Of a stretch of 64,000 nucleotides of DNA, positions 52,884 to 62,625 are shown in pieces. The position numbers were made by a program, and so were the translations under genes. The DNA is from Paenibacillus sp. JJ-223 (lineage in GTDB: Bacteria > Bacillota > Bacilli > Paenibacillales > Paenibacillaceae): contig NZ_CAKMMP010000006.1 in NCBI RefSeq assembly GCF_927798175.1, forward strand, positions 248,001-312,000, in the 5' to 3' direction. Each line of letters starts with the position of its first letter. The first letter of the stretch is position 1. Under the pieces are notes generated by a model, which saw only the letters and a program-made list of their open reading frames with translations, searched no databases and was not told the DNA's origin.

Positions 52884-54713
52884 TTACTTTGAAGCTTTGT
52901 ATGCGGCCAGGAACTCTTTCACTTTTGCCGGGTCGGCCTTCAATTCGTTTCCGGTTTGAACGAGCGGGCTAACGGTGGAGTAAGCTTTGAGTTTGTTGTT
53001 TTTGTAAAATTGCAGAATGTCATCCTGGTTGATGGAATACAGGACCGCTTTTCTCAGATCGCTGCTTTTGGCTACATCGCGGTTGGCCGTGTTGAACAAC
53101 AGGTAGCTCACGGCATTGCTTTGCATGCTTTGCAGCTTCAATTTGCTGTCGCCTTCGATAATGTCGTACTTCGTTTCAGGGACGCCGTAGTAAACGTGGA
53201 TCTCGCCGCTGCGCAGGGCGGAAAGGGCGCTGTCCGCATCGGCGATGAAGCGAACGTTGACTTGAGAAATTTTAGGCGCATATTCAGAGCCGGGGCGATA
53301 GCCAGGATTTTTCAGGAACACGCCTTCGTAGTCGTTTTTGTAAGACAGGATGTAAGGACCGCTCGTGTACAGCGTATTGTTGTAAGCCGCGCCTTCGGTT
53401 ACCGTATTTTGGTCTCCGTAAGGAATGTCCTTGTTCACATCAAACGATGCCACATCATACGTATTGATGCTCTCGACCTGTTTCTTGGACACGATGCCTG
53501 CCGATTGGTGAGCCAGGTAGTTCAATACTTGCGGGAAAGGTTCGGTGGTTGTTAATTTGACCACTTGATATTTTCCGGCTTTGTTGTCGGCCTTTGTTTT
53601 GTCGGATACCAGTTCGGAGATTTTGCTGTCCAATCCCTTCTCCAGTGCGTCTTTGACGGAGCCGCCGCCGCCGGATTGCTGCGTCGATTCGAGCGCGGCC
53701 AGATCGGTGACCAGTTCTACCGTTTTGATATGCTCATGCAGGCTGTATGTCCGGTGATCCGGCACGGAATCTTTATTTTTGGCGCGATCCAGGGAGAAGA
53801 TGACATCGTCCGCGCCTACGCGTTCGCCGGTGTCCACCGCTTTTTTGTTTTCGATCTTCGCGAAGTTGATGTCGTCGCGCAGGATGAAATAGTATTCGGA
53901 ATTGCCGTCCGCAATGCTGTAATTATGGGAAAGGGAGGCTTCCGGCGTGATTTGGTCATCGTCCGTCAAGTTCACCAGACGCACATACATGTTGGTGTTC
54001 AACTGGTTGATGGAACCGTCGTTGCCTTTGATCGGGTCAAGGGAAGTCAGGACGGACGCGCTTTGCGTCAGAATCAAAGGCTGTTTGGCGTTCAGAGAGC
54101 TGTCTTTGAACTCAATCGGTTCCCAGGCCATGGCCCGGGATTTGGATAAACGTACCGTATCCGCGTTCAGGACCTCTTGATTCAAGGCTTGGCTTTTCAA
54201 CGAATTGTACAGCGGTACGATATAGGCTTGGTCCGTCACCAGACGCTGCTCCAATTGTTTATACGTTTCTTTGTATTGATCCGGCGTTTGGGTGGCGGCT
54301 TGGTCGATCAGTTTGTCGACTTCCTCGTCGGCCAGAATGCTGTAATCCCCGCCGGTTTTGAAAAGAGAACGAACCGCGTAATCCGGGTTGCCGGTTACCG
54401 TCGTCCAGCTGGACAAGGCGATGTCATAGTTTCCGGCGTCCTGCTGGGACTTGTAGCTGCCATAGTCGGGCTGCAGGTTCAACTTGACGTTGAAACCATT
54501 TTTGGTCAGCTGATCGCGAATGATGTTTACGTCGTTTTCGCTTGAGCTTTGGGCCAGCAATTCGATGTCAACCGGCGTTTGATCCGTCGTTTCCGCCGTA
54601 TTGGAAGGCGTCTCCGTTGTTTGGGCATCCGATTTGGTTTTGACGCTGCAGCCGGAAATCACGATGACCAGCACGAGCAGCAGCGAGAATAGCGTACGTT
54701 TGTTTAATTTCAT
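52884..54713 (-). CDS. SBP family 5-type lipoprotein, apparently circularly permuted
   Basis: A 609-residue peptide-type binding lipoprotein (lipobox ISGC, Cys 22). The segment order is unusual. Residues 48-185 (VDIELLAQSSSENDVNIIRD, DAGNYDIALSSWTTVTGNPD, DEEVDKLIDQAATQTPDQYK) resemble the end of standard family-5 proteins. Residues 210-330 (PLILTQSASVLTSLDPIKGN, EYYFILRDDINF, VGADDVIFSLDRAK) are the usual beginning. The protein ends after SDLRKAVLYSINQDDILQFY and DPAKVKEFLAAYKASK, where normal relatives run on into the segment found here at the N-terminus. GGAGG precedes the ATG. Permeases follow upstream on the map, same strand order reversed. Confidence 0.85.
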   Translation of the reverse strand: MKLNKRTLFSLLLVLVIVISGCSVKTKSDAQTTETPSNTAETTDQTPVDIELLAQSSSENDVNIIRDQLTKNGFNVKLNLQPDYGSYKSQQDAGNYDIALSSWTTVTGNPDYAVRSLFKTGGDYSILADEEVDKLIDQAATQTPDQYKETYKQLEQRLVTDQAYIVPLYNSLKSQALNQEVLNADTVRLSKSRAMAWEPIEFKDSSLNAKQPLILTQSASVLTSLDPIKGNDGSINQLNTNMYVRLVNLTDDDQITPEASLSHNYSIADGNSEYYFILRDDINFAKIENKKAVDTGERVGADDVIFSLDRAKNKDSVPDHRTYSLHEHIKTVELVTDLAALESTQQSGGGGSVKDALEKGLDSKISELVSDKTKADNKAGKYQVVKLTTTEPFPQVLNYLAHQSAGIVSKKQVESINTYDVASFDVNKDIPYGDQNTVTEGAAYNNTLYTSGPYILSYKNDYEGVFLKNPGYRPGSEYAPKISQVNVRFIADADSALSALRSGEIHVYYGVPETKYDIIEGDSKLKLQSMQSNAVSYLLFNTANRDVAKSSDLRKAVLYSINQDDILQFYKNNKLKAYSTVSPLVQTGNELKADPAKVKEFLAAYKASK

Positions 54714-54837
54714 GTCATAACCTCCACGATAATGTCAGGATAAAAGAAAGATGATTCATGCCTATGCTTGATTCCGCAAATCGCAAATATCGAAACAAAG
54801 GATAATGCTCATTTTTGGCTAAGCGGGCCGTTTGGCT

Positions 54838-56352
54838 TTACGCCTTTTCCAGCTTTGGATCCAGGGCATCGCGCAATCCGTCACCCAGGAAATTGAATGA
54901 GAGCACCAGCAGAATGATGGCCAGTCCCGGATAGATCGCCAGGTACGAATGGGTTTCCAGATACGTGCTGCCCAATTTGAGAATGTTGCCCCATTCCGGA
55001 ATGTGCGGCTCCACGCCGAGTCCGAGATAACTCAAGCTGCTGGTTGCGATGACGGCGCCGCCGATGGTCAGGGTCGATTTGACGATCATCGGGGCGAGCG
55101 AGTTCGGAATGATGTGTTTGAAAATTAGGGTACGGTTGTTATAACCGAGCGCACGAGCGGCTTCCACGAATTCAAACGTGGAGACGTACAGTACGCTGGC
55201 TCTCATCGTACGGGCATACGTTGGTATGGCCCCCAGACTGAGTGCGAGAATCAGGTTCACCGTATTGGCGCCGAAGGCGGCAATGATGGCGATCGCCAGC
55301 AGAATGCCCGGAATGGCATAAAGAATGTCGAGCAGCCGCATGATGATGTTATCCGTATGCCTGCCGTAGAATCCCGAGACAGCGCCCAATACGCCGCCGA
55401 TCACGACGGGAATAAGCGTTGACAAGCAGCCCACGATGAGCGAGATTCTGGCTCCGAATACGATGCGGGAGAACAGGTCGCGCCCGAAATCGTCGGTCCC
55501 GAGCGGATAAGCCAGGGAAGGCGGCTGCAAGAGTGCCGAGTAGTCGTTTTCTACGGCCATGCCATAGTCGAAGGTATACAGGCTGCAGATCGACATCGCG
55601 AACAGGAAGACGATAAAGAACAGGCCGGACATTGCCGTGATATTGGAAGCGAGCCTGGTCCACAGGTCGTTCCAGAAGTTCGATTTCTGTTTTCCCTGCC
55701 GACGGATGCGGCTGATGATCGAAATGCCGAGCAGCAGCGCGAACAGATTGCCCGTGACGGTGATCAGGATCAGCAGAATACCCAGCCATGTCATCCAACG
55801 CGGAAGATGGCGTTGAACGGGATAACGGGATATGCAAATGAGCACGCCCAACTCGGCTGCAAGCAGCCCCAGCAGTGCTCCCATCGAAGGCAGGAATGTA
55901 TCGGACACGTACGGTTTGAACACGTTCAATGCGGATACGCCGATCACGAATAGTTGGGTGAGCAGCATATACACCGCAAACGTATATTCGATGCTCTTCT
56001 GCTTCCGAATCAGATGGAATGCGGACGCAGCGATGAAAATGTTGCCGGACAACGCGGCCAGAAGCTGAACCCAGGCCAGTCCGCGAACGAGCGTGCCGAC
56101 CTGTCCATGTTGGAGCAAATCGCCTCGAAGCTTCAGCGTCAGCAACGTCTGGACGAGCACGAAAAACAGATAAACCAACGCTGCCGTGAGCACAAAGGGC
56201 TTCATCTCCCCGAGGCTCCAGTCGTAACTGTTCAACAGCAGCAGCAAAGTCAACAATACGGTGGCGATCCAGGCGAAGCCTGCCTGACGGTATTCCTGCG
56301 AAGACTTCAGCCGGAAGCGAATGGACGATAGGGTAGAATCCGATTTTGTCAT
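54838..56352 (-). CDS. Peptide ABC permease, DppC type, with six-helix N-terminal extension
   Basis: A 504-residue protein. The last 270 residues are a DppC/OppC permease: PLGTDDFGRDLFSRIVFGAR, FVEAARALGYNNRTLIFKHI (EAA loop) and SLSYLGLGVEPHIPEWGNIL. The first 230 residues hold about six extra hydrophobic segments (AWIATVLLTLLLLLN, FVLTAALVYLFFVLVQTLLT, WLGILLILITVTGNLFALLL) not found in standard permeases of about 300 residues. It lies 12 bases after the partner permease in transcription order and before the binding protein. Confidence 0.88.
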   Translation of the reverse strand: MTKSDSTLSSIRFRLKSSQEYRQAGFAWIATVLLTLLLLLNSYDWSLGEMKPFVLTAALVYLFFVLVQTLLTLKLRGDLLQHGQVGTLVRGLAWVQLLAALSGNIFIAASAFHLIRKQKSIEYTFAVYMLLTQLFVIGVSALNVFKPYVSDTFLPSMGALLGLLAAELGVLICISRYPVQRHLPRWMTWLGILLILITVTGNLFALLLGISIISRIRRQGKQKSNFWNDLWTRLASNITAMSGLFFIVFLFAMSICSLYTFDYGMAVENDYSALLQPPSLAYPLGTDDFGRDLFSRIVFGARISLIVGCLSTLIPVVIGGVLGAVSGFYGRHTDNIIMRLLDILYAIPGILLAIAIIAAFGANTVNLILALSLGAIPTYARTMRASVLYVSTFEFVEAARALGYNNRTLIFKHIIPNSLAPMIVKSTLTIGGAVIATSSLSYLGLGVEPHIPEWGNILKLGSTYLETHSYLAIYPGLAIILLVLSFNFLGDGLRDALDPKLEKA

Positions 56353-56364
56353 GATGCACCTGCT

Positions 56365-57807
56365 TTAATATTGTTTCATCTTGGAACGTACACGCGGATC
56401 AATGAAGGCATACAACAGATCAACGATGACGTTGATGATGGAAATCGTAATGGCAGTGTATACTACTCCGCCCATTATACTCGGAATATCAGGTATAAAT
56501 TGTTTGTCGACGATGTAGCTGCCGAGTCCGCTAATATTGAACACTTTTTCCGTGACGGCCGCTCCGCCGAGCATGCCCCCAAATTGCAAGCCAACTACCG
56601 TGATAATCGGGATGAGCGCATTGCGAACGGCGTGTTTCAACATGACGGTGCGTTCGTTCAAACCTTTGGCTCGGGCTGTCATGACGTAATCCTCATGAAT
56701 GACCTCCAGGGTGGAAGAACGTGTCATACGGGCCACCGCCGCCGTCAGTCCCGTTCCCAGCACAATCGTTGGCATGATGATGGATAGCCAATTTTGCGGA
56801 TTGAAGGTAGGGGGCAGCCACTGCATTTTGATCGAAAAATTCAAAATAAAGATAAGGCCTTGCCAAAAGTTCGGAATGGACAACCCGATGAGTGCGATAA
56901 ACATAAACGTATAATCGAACCATGAATTCGGCTTGATCGCCGAAATAATGCCGATCGGCAGAGCGATCACCAGTGCCAGCAGCAGCGAAATAGCCGCCAA
57001 GGTCAGCGTGATCGGGAATTTTCTGGCAATCGTTGCCGTGACGTCTTCGTTCCCGGTGAAGGATTTGCCCAAATCGAACAGCGCGATTCCCTTGATGTTG
57101 TTCCACAGTTGAGACAGGTAGGACTGATCCAGCCCATACACGCGATTAAAGTTCGCGATCTGTTCCGGCGTCGCTGTTTCGCCCAAGATGTTCGCCGCCG
57201 GGTTAAACGGGGACAGGTACAAAATGGTGAAGACAAGCGTAGCTACGCCGAAGATGACGAATACCGTCATCAAAATCCTTTCGAATATGTACTTGAGGTA
57301 CGAATTCCCGTACAAGAACAACATGAGATACATCAGACATCCCGGAATGATCGAGAGCGCCAGAAACCAACGGTGGCTGATCAACGAGCGGTACGCATCC
57401 GCCAAAGTTAACCGCTGCCGTCCTTGCTCTTGAAGACGAATGGCGGTACGTTCCCGGAGTTCCTTGCGAAACGTTTCTTCCATCCACTCATCAGCCTGGC
57501 GTTTGAATTCCTGCTCGCTGACCTGCTGTTTGAAGAACAGGTGCTTGCGCCTGAGCTGATCTTCCACCCGGGAGCGCAACGAATCGCGATAGGATGGGTC
57601 GAGCAGATCCTGCTTTGCGGCCTGCTCGGCAGCGAGCCAGCCATCCTGCTTTCGTTCCTTAAGCCATACAAAAAGCACGATCAAATGGATCGGCAGACCT
57701 AGTATGAACAGAACATATCGGTACGAGGGGTGCTGCAGCATTTTGCCGTAAATGAAACCCAAGGTGTCCGCTAGCCGTGACGTTTTGCTGCCTTCTGCAA
57801 CGTTCAA
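56365..57807 (-). CDS. Peptide ABC permease, DppB type, with N-terminal extension
   Basis: A 480-residue protein. The C-terminal 305 residues match DppB/OppB: ILMTVFVIFGVATLVFTILY, TPEQIANFNRVYGLDQSYLS, YVMTARAKGLNERTVMLKHA (EAA loop) and an end FIDPRVRSKMKQY. The first 175 residues add one membrane segment (VLFILGLPIHLIVLFVWL), a charged helical stretch of about 90 residues rich in Arg, Glu and Gln, and another hydrophobic segment. The TTG at 57805-57807 follows AAAGGGGG. First gene of the minus-strand operon, divergent from the ATPase at 57954. Confidence 0.88.
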   Translation of the reverse strand: MNVAEGSKTSRLADTLGFIYGKMLQHPSYRYVLFILGLPIHLIVLFVWLKERKQDGWLAAEQAAKQDLLDPSYRDSLRSRVEDQLRRKHLFFKQQVSEQEFKRQADEWMEETFRKELRERTAIRLQEQGRQRLTLADAYRSLISHRWFLALSIIPGCLMYLMLFLYGNSYLKYIFERILMTVFVIFGVATLVFTILYLSPFNPAANILGETATPEQIANFNRVYGLDQSYLSQLWNNIKGIALFDLGKSFTGNEDVTATIARKFPITLTLAAISLLLALVIALPIGIISAIKPNSWFDYTFMFIALIGLSIPNFWQGLIFILNFSIKMQWLPPTFNPQNWLSIIMPTIVLGTGLTAAVARMTRSSTLEVIHEDYVMTARAKGLNERTVMLKHAVRNALIPIITVVGLQFGGMLGGAAVTEKVFNISGLGSYIVDKQFIPDIPSIMGGVVYTAITISIINVIVDLLYAFIDPRVRSKMKQY

Positions 57808-57953
57808 ATGTAGTAATCCCCCTTTCGCTGAAGTTTAAATTGCATTATTCCGATGAATATAGTATATATTATTTCAGGGTTCAAACATTGTCAAGACGTG
57901 GAAATCGGTACATATGAGTGCAATCCATAAATTGAAAGAGAGCAGGTGACGGC

Positions 57954-59699
57954 ATGCAGCCTTTATTGAAAATCAATGATCTTTCCGTCTCTTTTCATTC
58001 AGGTGAAGACGAGTTCCATGCGGTCCGAGGGGTGTCGTTCGAGGTGCGCAAGGGCGAGACGCTGGGCATCGTCGGAGAATCAGGCAGCGGCAAGAGCGTC
58101 ACGGCGCGTTCGATCATGAGGCTGCTTCCGTCTCCGCCTTCGCAGATGAAGAGCGGGGAGATTTTGTTCAAAGGCACGGACCTGGCCCACAAAACGCAGA
58201 AGGAAATGGAAAGCATCCGCGGGCGCGACATCGGCATGATCTTTCAGGACCCGATGAGCTCGCTTAATCCGACCGTGAAGATCGGAAAACAAATCGCGGA
58301 AAGTCTGATCAAACACCAGCGTTTATCCAAACGGGAAGCGAAGAAACAAGCGATCGAGATGCTGAAATTGGTGGGCATTCCGCATAGCGAGGTACGATAT
58401 AACCAATATCCGCATGAATTTTCCGGAGGCATGCGCCAGCGGGTGATGATCGCCATCGCTTTGGCTTGCCGCCCTGAGCTGTTGATTGCGGATGAACCGA
58501 CAACGGCGCTCGACGTGACCATTCAGGCACAGATTCTGAATTTGATGAAAAATATGCAGGAGCAGCTCGGCACGTCGATCATTCTCATTACGCACGACTT
58601 GGGGGTTGTGGCGGGGATGTGCGACCGCGTCGTCGTTATGAAAAACGGTGAAATCGTGGAAACGGGCACGACGGCTGAAATTTTTGCCCATCCGAAGCAT
58701 CCTTACACGATCAAGCTCCTGAATGCGCTGCCGCGGCTGGACGAAAAGAAAAAACCGAAGCCCGCTTCGCTTGTAGCGGGCCATGGAGAGGACGCAGCGC
58801 CGCTTCTTGAAGTCCAATCGCTTCGCCAGCATTTCAATCTCGGCAAGGGCAATACGCTGAAGGCCGTCAACGACATCAGCTTCCACATCCGGCAAGGGGA
58901 AACGTTAGGCGTGGTCGGGGAATCAGGCAGCGGCAAATCAACGACGGGCCGTGCCATTTTGCGGCTGCACGAACCTACAGGCGGCGAGGTATTGTTCAAG
59001 GGCGTGCCGATGAGCCGTCTTTCCAAGCAGGAAATGAAAAAGATGAGACGACATATGCAGATCATATTCCAGGATCCTTATGCATCGCTTAATCCCAAAT
59101 TCAAAATTATGGACATTATCGGCGAGGCGCTGGATATTCATCAACTCGTCAGCAGTACGTCCGAACGGGAGAAACGGGTGGAAGAATTGCTGGAACTGGT
59201 GGGATTAGATCCGTCCCATGCGCATCGTTATCCGCATGAATTTTCGGGCGGGCAGCGCCAGCGCATCGGCGTCGCCCGGGCATTGGCCGTGGAGCCGGAG
59301 TTTATCGTGTGCGATGAACCCCTGTCCGCCCTCGACGTATCCATTCAGTCCCAAATCGTGCAACTGCTCCAGGAACTGCAGCAGCGCCTTGGCTTGACAT
59401 ATCTGTTCATTGCCCACGACCTGTCGATGGTCAAACATATCAGCGATCGCGTGGCCGTCATGTATCAAGGCAAAATCGTGGAGCTGGCGGAAAGCGAGGA
59501 ATTATACTCCAACCCGCAGCATGCCTATACCAAAGCGCTGCTTTCGGCAATTCCGGTGCCCGATCCGGCCGTGGAGTCGAAGAAAAAACGCATTGCCGCA
59601 GAGGACAACGCCGGGGAAAACGGCGGAGATCGTTACAACCTGGAGCAATCCCGTTGGGTCGAAGTCACGGAAGGACATTGGGTAGCGATGTCGGGGTAA
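57954..59699 (+). CDS. Peptide ABC ATPase, two fused nucleotide-binding domains
   Basis: A 581-residue DppD-DppF-type fusion. Domain 1: Walker [10 protein letters not shown] near 42, signature FSGGMRQRV, Walker [13 protein letters not shown]. Domain 2 starts near 280: Walker [11 protein letters not shown], signature [10 protein letters not shown], Walker [13 protein letters not shown]. Each is followed by an oligopeptide-ATPase C-terminal stretch ([30 protein letters not shown]). It is divergent from the permease operon with 146 bases between, and very probably powers that importer. Confidence 0.93.
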   Translation: MQPLLKINDLSVSFHSGEDEFHAVRGVSFEVRKGETLGIVGESGSGKSVTARSIMRLLPSPPSQMKSGEILFKGTDLAHKTQKEMESIRGRDIGMIFQDPMSSLNPTVKIGKQIAESLIKHQRLSKREAKKQAIEMLKLVGIPHSEVRYNQYPHEFSGGMRQRVMIAIALACRPELLIADEPTTALDVTIQAQILNLMKNMQEQLGTSIILITHDLGVVAGMCDRVVVMKNGEIVETGTTAEIFAHPKHPYTIKLLNALPRLDEKKKPKPASLVAGHGEDAAPLLEVQSLRQHFNLGKGNTLKAVNDISFHIRQGETLGVVGESGSGKSTTGRAILRLHEPTGGEVLFKGVPMSRLSKQEMKKMRRHMQIIFQDPYASLNPKFKIMDIIGEALDIHQLVSSTSEREKRVEELLELVGLDPSHAHRYPHEFSGGQRQRIGVARALAVEPEFIVCDEPLSALDVSIQSQIVQLLQELQQRLGLTYLFIAHDLSMVKHISDRVAVMYQGKIVELAESEELYSNPQHAYTKALLSAIPVPDPAVESKKKRIAAEDNAGENGGDRYNLEQSRWVEVTEGHWVAMSG

Positions 59700-59781
59700 G
59701 TCGGCCGAGGGTAGTGGGGTGAATCTTGAACGTTATTGCAGCATAGCATTATGCATTCGCATTCGGAATGATCCTAAACAA

Positions 59782-59826
59782 ACAGCCCCGGTCCCGATCG
59801 TTGCCGATCATGGACACGGGGCTGCT
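59782..59826 (-). terminator. Rho-independent terminator of the 59858 gene
   Basis: On the minus strand GCAGCCCCGTGTCC pairs with GGGACCGGGGCTG, followed by TTTGTTT. It may also end the ATPase transcript. Confidence 0.75.
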
Positions 59827-59857
59827 TCAAGCTTGCATGTGCGTTTGCTTCAAACGA

Positions 59858-60676
59858 TTATTTGAATTGCACGGATTGTTTGATTTCATCAATGGTGGCT
59901 TTGCTCTTGTCATCCAAATACGTAAAGATGAAGTTGAACGCATAGCCTTCAAGAATGGTGCTGTAGTATTCCTGCGTAAGGGTGGTGCCATTGCCGGCAT
60001 CCATCGTGATTTTCATCAGATCCATCTCTTTGCCGCCGATGGTTTCGGTAGTGATATCGTTGTATTCATACGGGAACTGGCTGTCCTGCATGAATTTTTT
60101 GGTGGCTTCGAGATAATCCTTGCCGTTGCGAATACCTTGCAGCAGGCTTACTTTCTCGGCAATGGCCATCGCGGACGGTCCAACTTCTTGACCACCGAGC
60201 GGCAATTCCGATGCCATCAACAGGTTCAACGTTTTTTGCATCGACAGCTCCATCTGTTTCTTCTTCGTTGCATCGTCGCCGGCAATCGCTTCGGAAGAAG
60301 CATTCGTCAGCTCGTTCATTCCGGCAGCGTCCTGGAACTCCCACGTTTCGGGAAATTTCAGGGATACGCCAAAGTAATCATTCGTATAAGATCCTTTTTC
60401 GGTCGTGCCCAGCTCGACGTTTTTGGTTTTGTCTTCGTCCGTGGAAGCTTCTGCGGATGTTTCTTTGCTTTCGCCTGCTTCGTTATCGGCTGTTTCGTTA
60501 TCCGCTGCTTCTTTCTTTGCATCATCGGTGGCAGCATTGTCCGTCTTTGCGGCGTTTTCCGTTTGGACCTTTTCTTCTGCGCTGTTACTTTCCTTCGCCT
60601 TGTCGCCGCAAGCGGCAGCTACGAGCATAACCATGATCAGCATGGCAATCAAAGACATCTTTTTGGTTGTAAACAT
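59858..60676 (-). CDS. Lipoprotein with acidic linker and PsbP-like domain
   Basis: A 272-residue lipoprotein: signal MFTTKKMSLIAMLIMVMLVA, lipobox AAAC (Cys near 23), then about 70 residues rich in Ala, Glu, Asp, Thr and Lys as a spacer from the membrane. The C-terminal domain begins SYTNDYFGVSLKFPETWEFQ, the style of PsbP-like or DUF-type lipoproteins, and ends with YAFNFIFTYLDDKSKATIDE. CAGGAGGG precedes the ATG at 60674-60676. Function unknown. Confidence 0.72.
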   Translation of the reverse strand: MFTTKKMSLIAMLIMVMLVAAACGDKAKESNSAEEKVQTENAAKTDNAATDDAKKEAADNETADNEAGESKETSAEASTDEDKTKNVELGTTEKGSYTNDYFGVSLKFPETWEFQDAAGMNELTNASSEAIAGDDATKKKQMELSMQKTLNLLMASELPLGGQEVGPSAMAIAEKVSLLQGIRNGKDYLEATKKFMQDSQFPYEYNDITTETIGGKEMDLMKITMDAGNGTTLTQEYYSTILEGYAFNFIFTYLDDKSKATIDEIKQSVQFK

Positions 60677-60787
60677 AATACCCTCCTGTAAAATAAATAT
60701 GCCTGTTTTTTCCCTGTTAGGCGATTCCATGCAAAAAGTATAGCAACAAACGTTCCCGTATCACACCTATAGAAATCTATAGGTGGC

Positions 60788-61543
60788 TTACAGGCATGAA
60801 AGGCGGCTCGCCAGCGAAACGGCCTCCGTGCTCGATTGAACGCCCAATTTGTTGAAAATGACTTTTTTATGGTGGTTGACGGTGCATTCCTTGATTTTGA
60901 GCTTGAGGGCAATCGCCTTGACCGTCAGTCCCCGGGCGATCAACTTCAAAATGGTGCGCTGCCTTTCCGTGAATTCTATGCCCGTTTCGCCGACTCCCTC
61001 TTGCGCTGCCAGGTTTTCGTAACAGTTCTGCATTTGAGCCGGAATCAGCTTGGCGATGGCAATCAGTTCACCTTGCATGTGCGCATCGATGGTCGATACG
61101 TCCAAATATCCGGCATGCCCCGAGCCTATGGACAATGGTGTGGCGTAACAATGCCATTGTTGAAACAGAGGACTCTCATGCCTCTCTGGAGGCAAAAAGG
61201 TCGCTTGATTGAAGTCCATCGTTTCCGAAATGGCGTTAGTACCGCAGCTTTCGGCGGTAAATACCATGCCCTTGCGAATCGGTGATCGTAAAACCTCCTG
61301 TTCAAGGTCGCTGCTGTATTCCAGATCCAGCAATACACCCTCCGAATCGGTTAAGAGAAAGAGATGGGATGCGGTCAAGTTTGCTTTGATTGCCGAGAGG
61401 CTGTCCCGGAAGGCTTGAATCAGAACATGATTGATTTGAGTTACAACGTTGAGATGGTCGTGAGTTACATATTGTATGGCTGGCTTCGAAGAACTACCGG
61501 GGCATGCCCATCGTTTCCTCAAAGTTGCTGTGTTGGATGACAT
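60788..61543 (-). CDS. LuxR-type regulator with GAF-like sensor
   Basis: A 251-residue regulator. Residues 25-185 resemble the GAF domain of AcoR-like activators (LFLLTDSEGVLLDLEYSSDL, GMVFTAESCGTNAISETM). The C-terminal 65 residues are a LuxR/GerE HTH (FTERQRTILKLIARGLTVKA, IALKLKIKECTVNHHKKVIF). AAGGAGG precedes the ATG at 61541-61543. It starts 17 bases after the SUFU-domain gene, so both are probably one operon. The effector is unknown. Confidence 0.85.
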   Translation of the reverse strand: MSSNTATLRKRWACPGSSSKPAIQYVTHDHLNVVTQINHVLIQAFRDSLSAIKANLTASHLFLLTDSEGVLLDLEYSSDLEQEVLRSPIRKGMVFTAESCGTNAISETMDFNQATFLPPERHESPLFQQWHCYATPLSIGSGHAGYLDVSTIDAHMQGELIAIAKLIPAQMQNCYENLAAQEGVGETGIEFTERQRTILKLIARGLTVKAIALKLKIKECTVNHHKKVIFNKLGVQSSTEAVSLASRLSCL

Positions 61544-61560
61544 GTTTTCCTCCTTGCTGA

Positions 61561-62625
61561 TTAACCGATCGTTTCGACGACGCGACCTTCCTGATCTTTG
61601 ATTTCCGTCGGTTCGATGCGGAAAAGAATGCCCGGCAGCGAGGCGAGCTCGAATGTCCGTGCTTTGGGGCGCAATTGTTCGCATAGTTCCGCAACGGCCT
61701 GCTCATGAACCGTTATCGTTATCCGGCCCTCATCCTCATGGATCGAGGCATCCTCCCCGGCTTCGAAGGTTACGTTGAGGTCGGGACCGATAAGGGACAG
61801 AGGCGCTTTTTTTGAAATGCGGCTGTGCAATATTTTGCCGATCAAACCGGCCTGTTTGGCTCCGAGCTGCAGTTCTGCAGGAATATTCTTTTGCAGCATA
61901 CGCTTCCGTCCGGCAGTCCAACCAAGCTGTTGAATGTACAAAAATGCCGTGCTTGATCCTTCCTCCGCAATGCCTTGCTGCACGGCTTTCGCCACCGAAG
62001 GGAGCTGTTCGTACGAGTTTCTTGCCAGATCCGTGATGTACTTCGGCACATACGCTTTACAGGCGGCAAGAAATCCACGCGTATTCCACGTTTGCATCGT
62101 TTCGAGTTCCGGTCCGGTGATGCCGATCATTTGCAGAAACTGCACTCGCCCATTGGGACTGGAGCATTCCTTGAGATCCTCGTCCTCCACGAAAGCCAGC
62201 GCTGTCAGCAGCGTATCGGATCCGAGACAGATCGGGCCGTTGGCATCCAGGTAATCCCCGGCATGAAAGACATTCCCGCTATTGAAGACGTAGCGTCCCA
62301 TATTTTGCAGAAGATTGAGCGCCCAGGCAGGAGGTTCGGTGTCATTTTCATTTCTCAGCAGACGAAAGGTGAGTTCGAATCCATAGCCGCTCCATTCCTT
62401 GTTTTCCGATTCCTTCTCATAAAGCTCGGAAAAACCATAGGTCACGAAATGCCAATGAGGGACAGGCGCCTCGGCCTGATAGACGCTAATGCCATCCAGC
62501 GGATCAGGTCCGCCAAGCATGTAAGGGATGGCCGTGCCATAATGTTTGGGCTCCTGAGCTCCGTATACTTCGGTGCAGGCTGCTTCGATGGCGTCCCAAC
62601 CGGATGTATTTATTTCTTCAGTCAC
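61561..62625 (-). CDS. Suppressor-of-fused (SUFU) domain protein
   Basis: A 354-residue protein whose first 190 residues match the bacterial SUFU domain: EINTSGWDAIEAACTEVYGA, HYGTAIPYMLGGPDPLDGIS, HWHFVTYGFSELYEKESENK and GYGFELTFRLLRNEND. The rest (about 200-354) is a less familiar domain. Bacterial SUFU proteins are often immunity partners of secreted toxins, but no toxin gene is next to it here. The GTG at 62623-62625 follows AAGGAGG by eight bases. The LuxR-type gene follows directly. Confidence 0.88.
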   Translation of the reverse strand: MTEEINTSGWDAIEAACTEVYGAQEPKHYGTAIPYMLGGPDPLDGISVYQAEAPVPHWHFVTYGFSELYEKESENKEWSGYGFELTFRLLRNENDTEPPAWALNLLQNMGRYVFNSGNVFHAGDYLDANGPICLGSDTLLTALAFVEDEDLKECSSPNGRVQFLQMIGITGPELETMQTWNTRGFLAACKAYVPKYITDLARNSYEQLPSVAKAVQQGIAEEGSSTAFLYIQQLGWTAGRKRMLQKNIPAELQLGAKQAGLIGKILHSRISKKAPLSLIGPDLNVTFEAGEDASIHEDEGRITITVHEQAVAELCEQLRPKARTFELASLPGILFRIEPTEIKDQEGRVVETIG

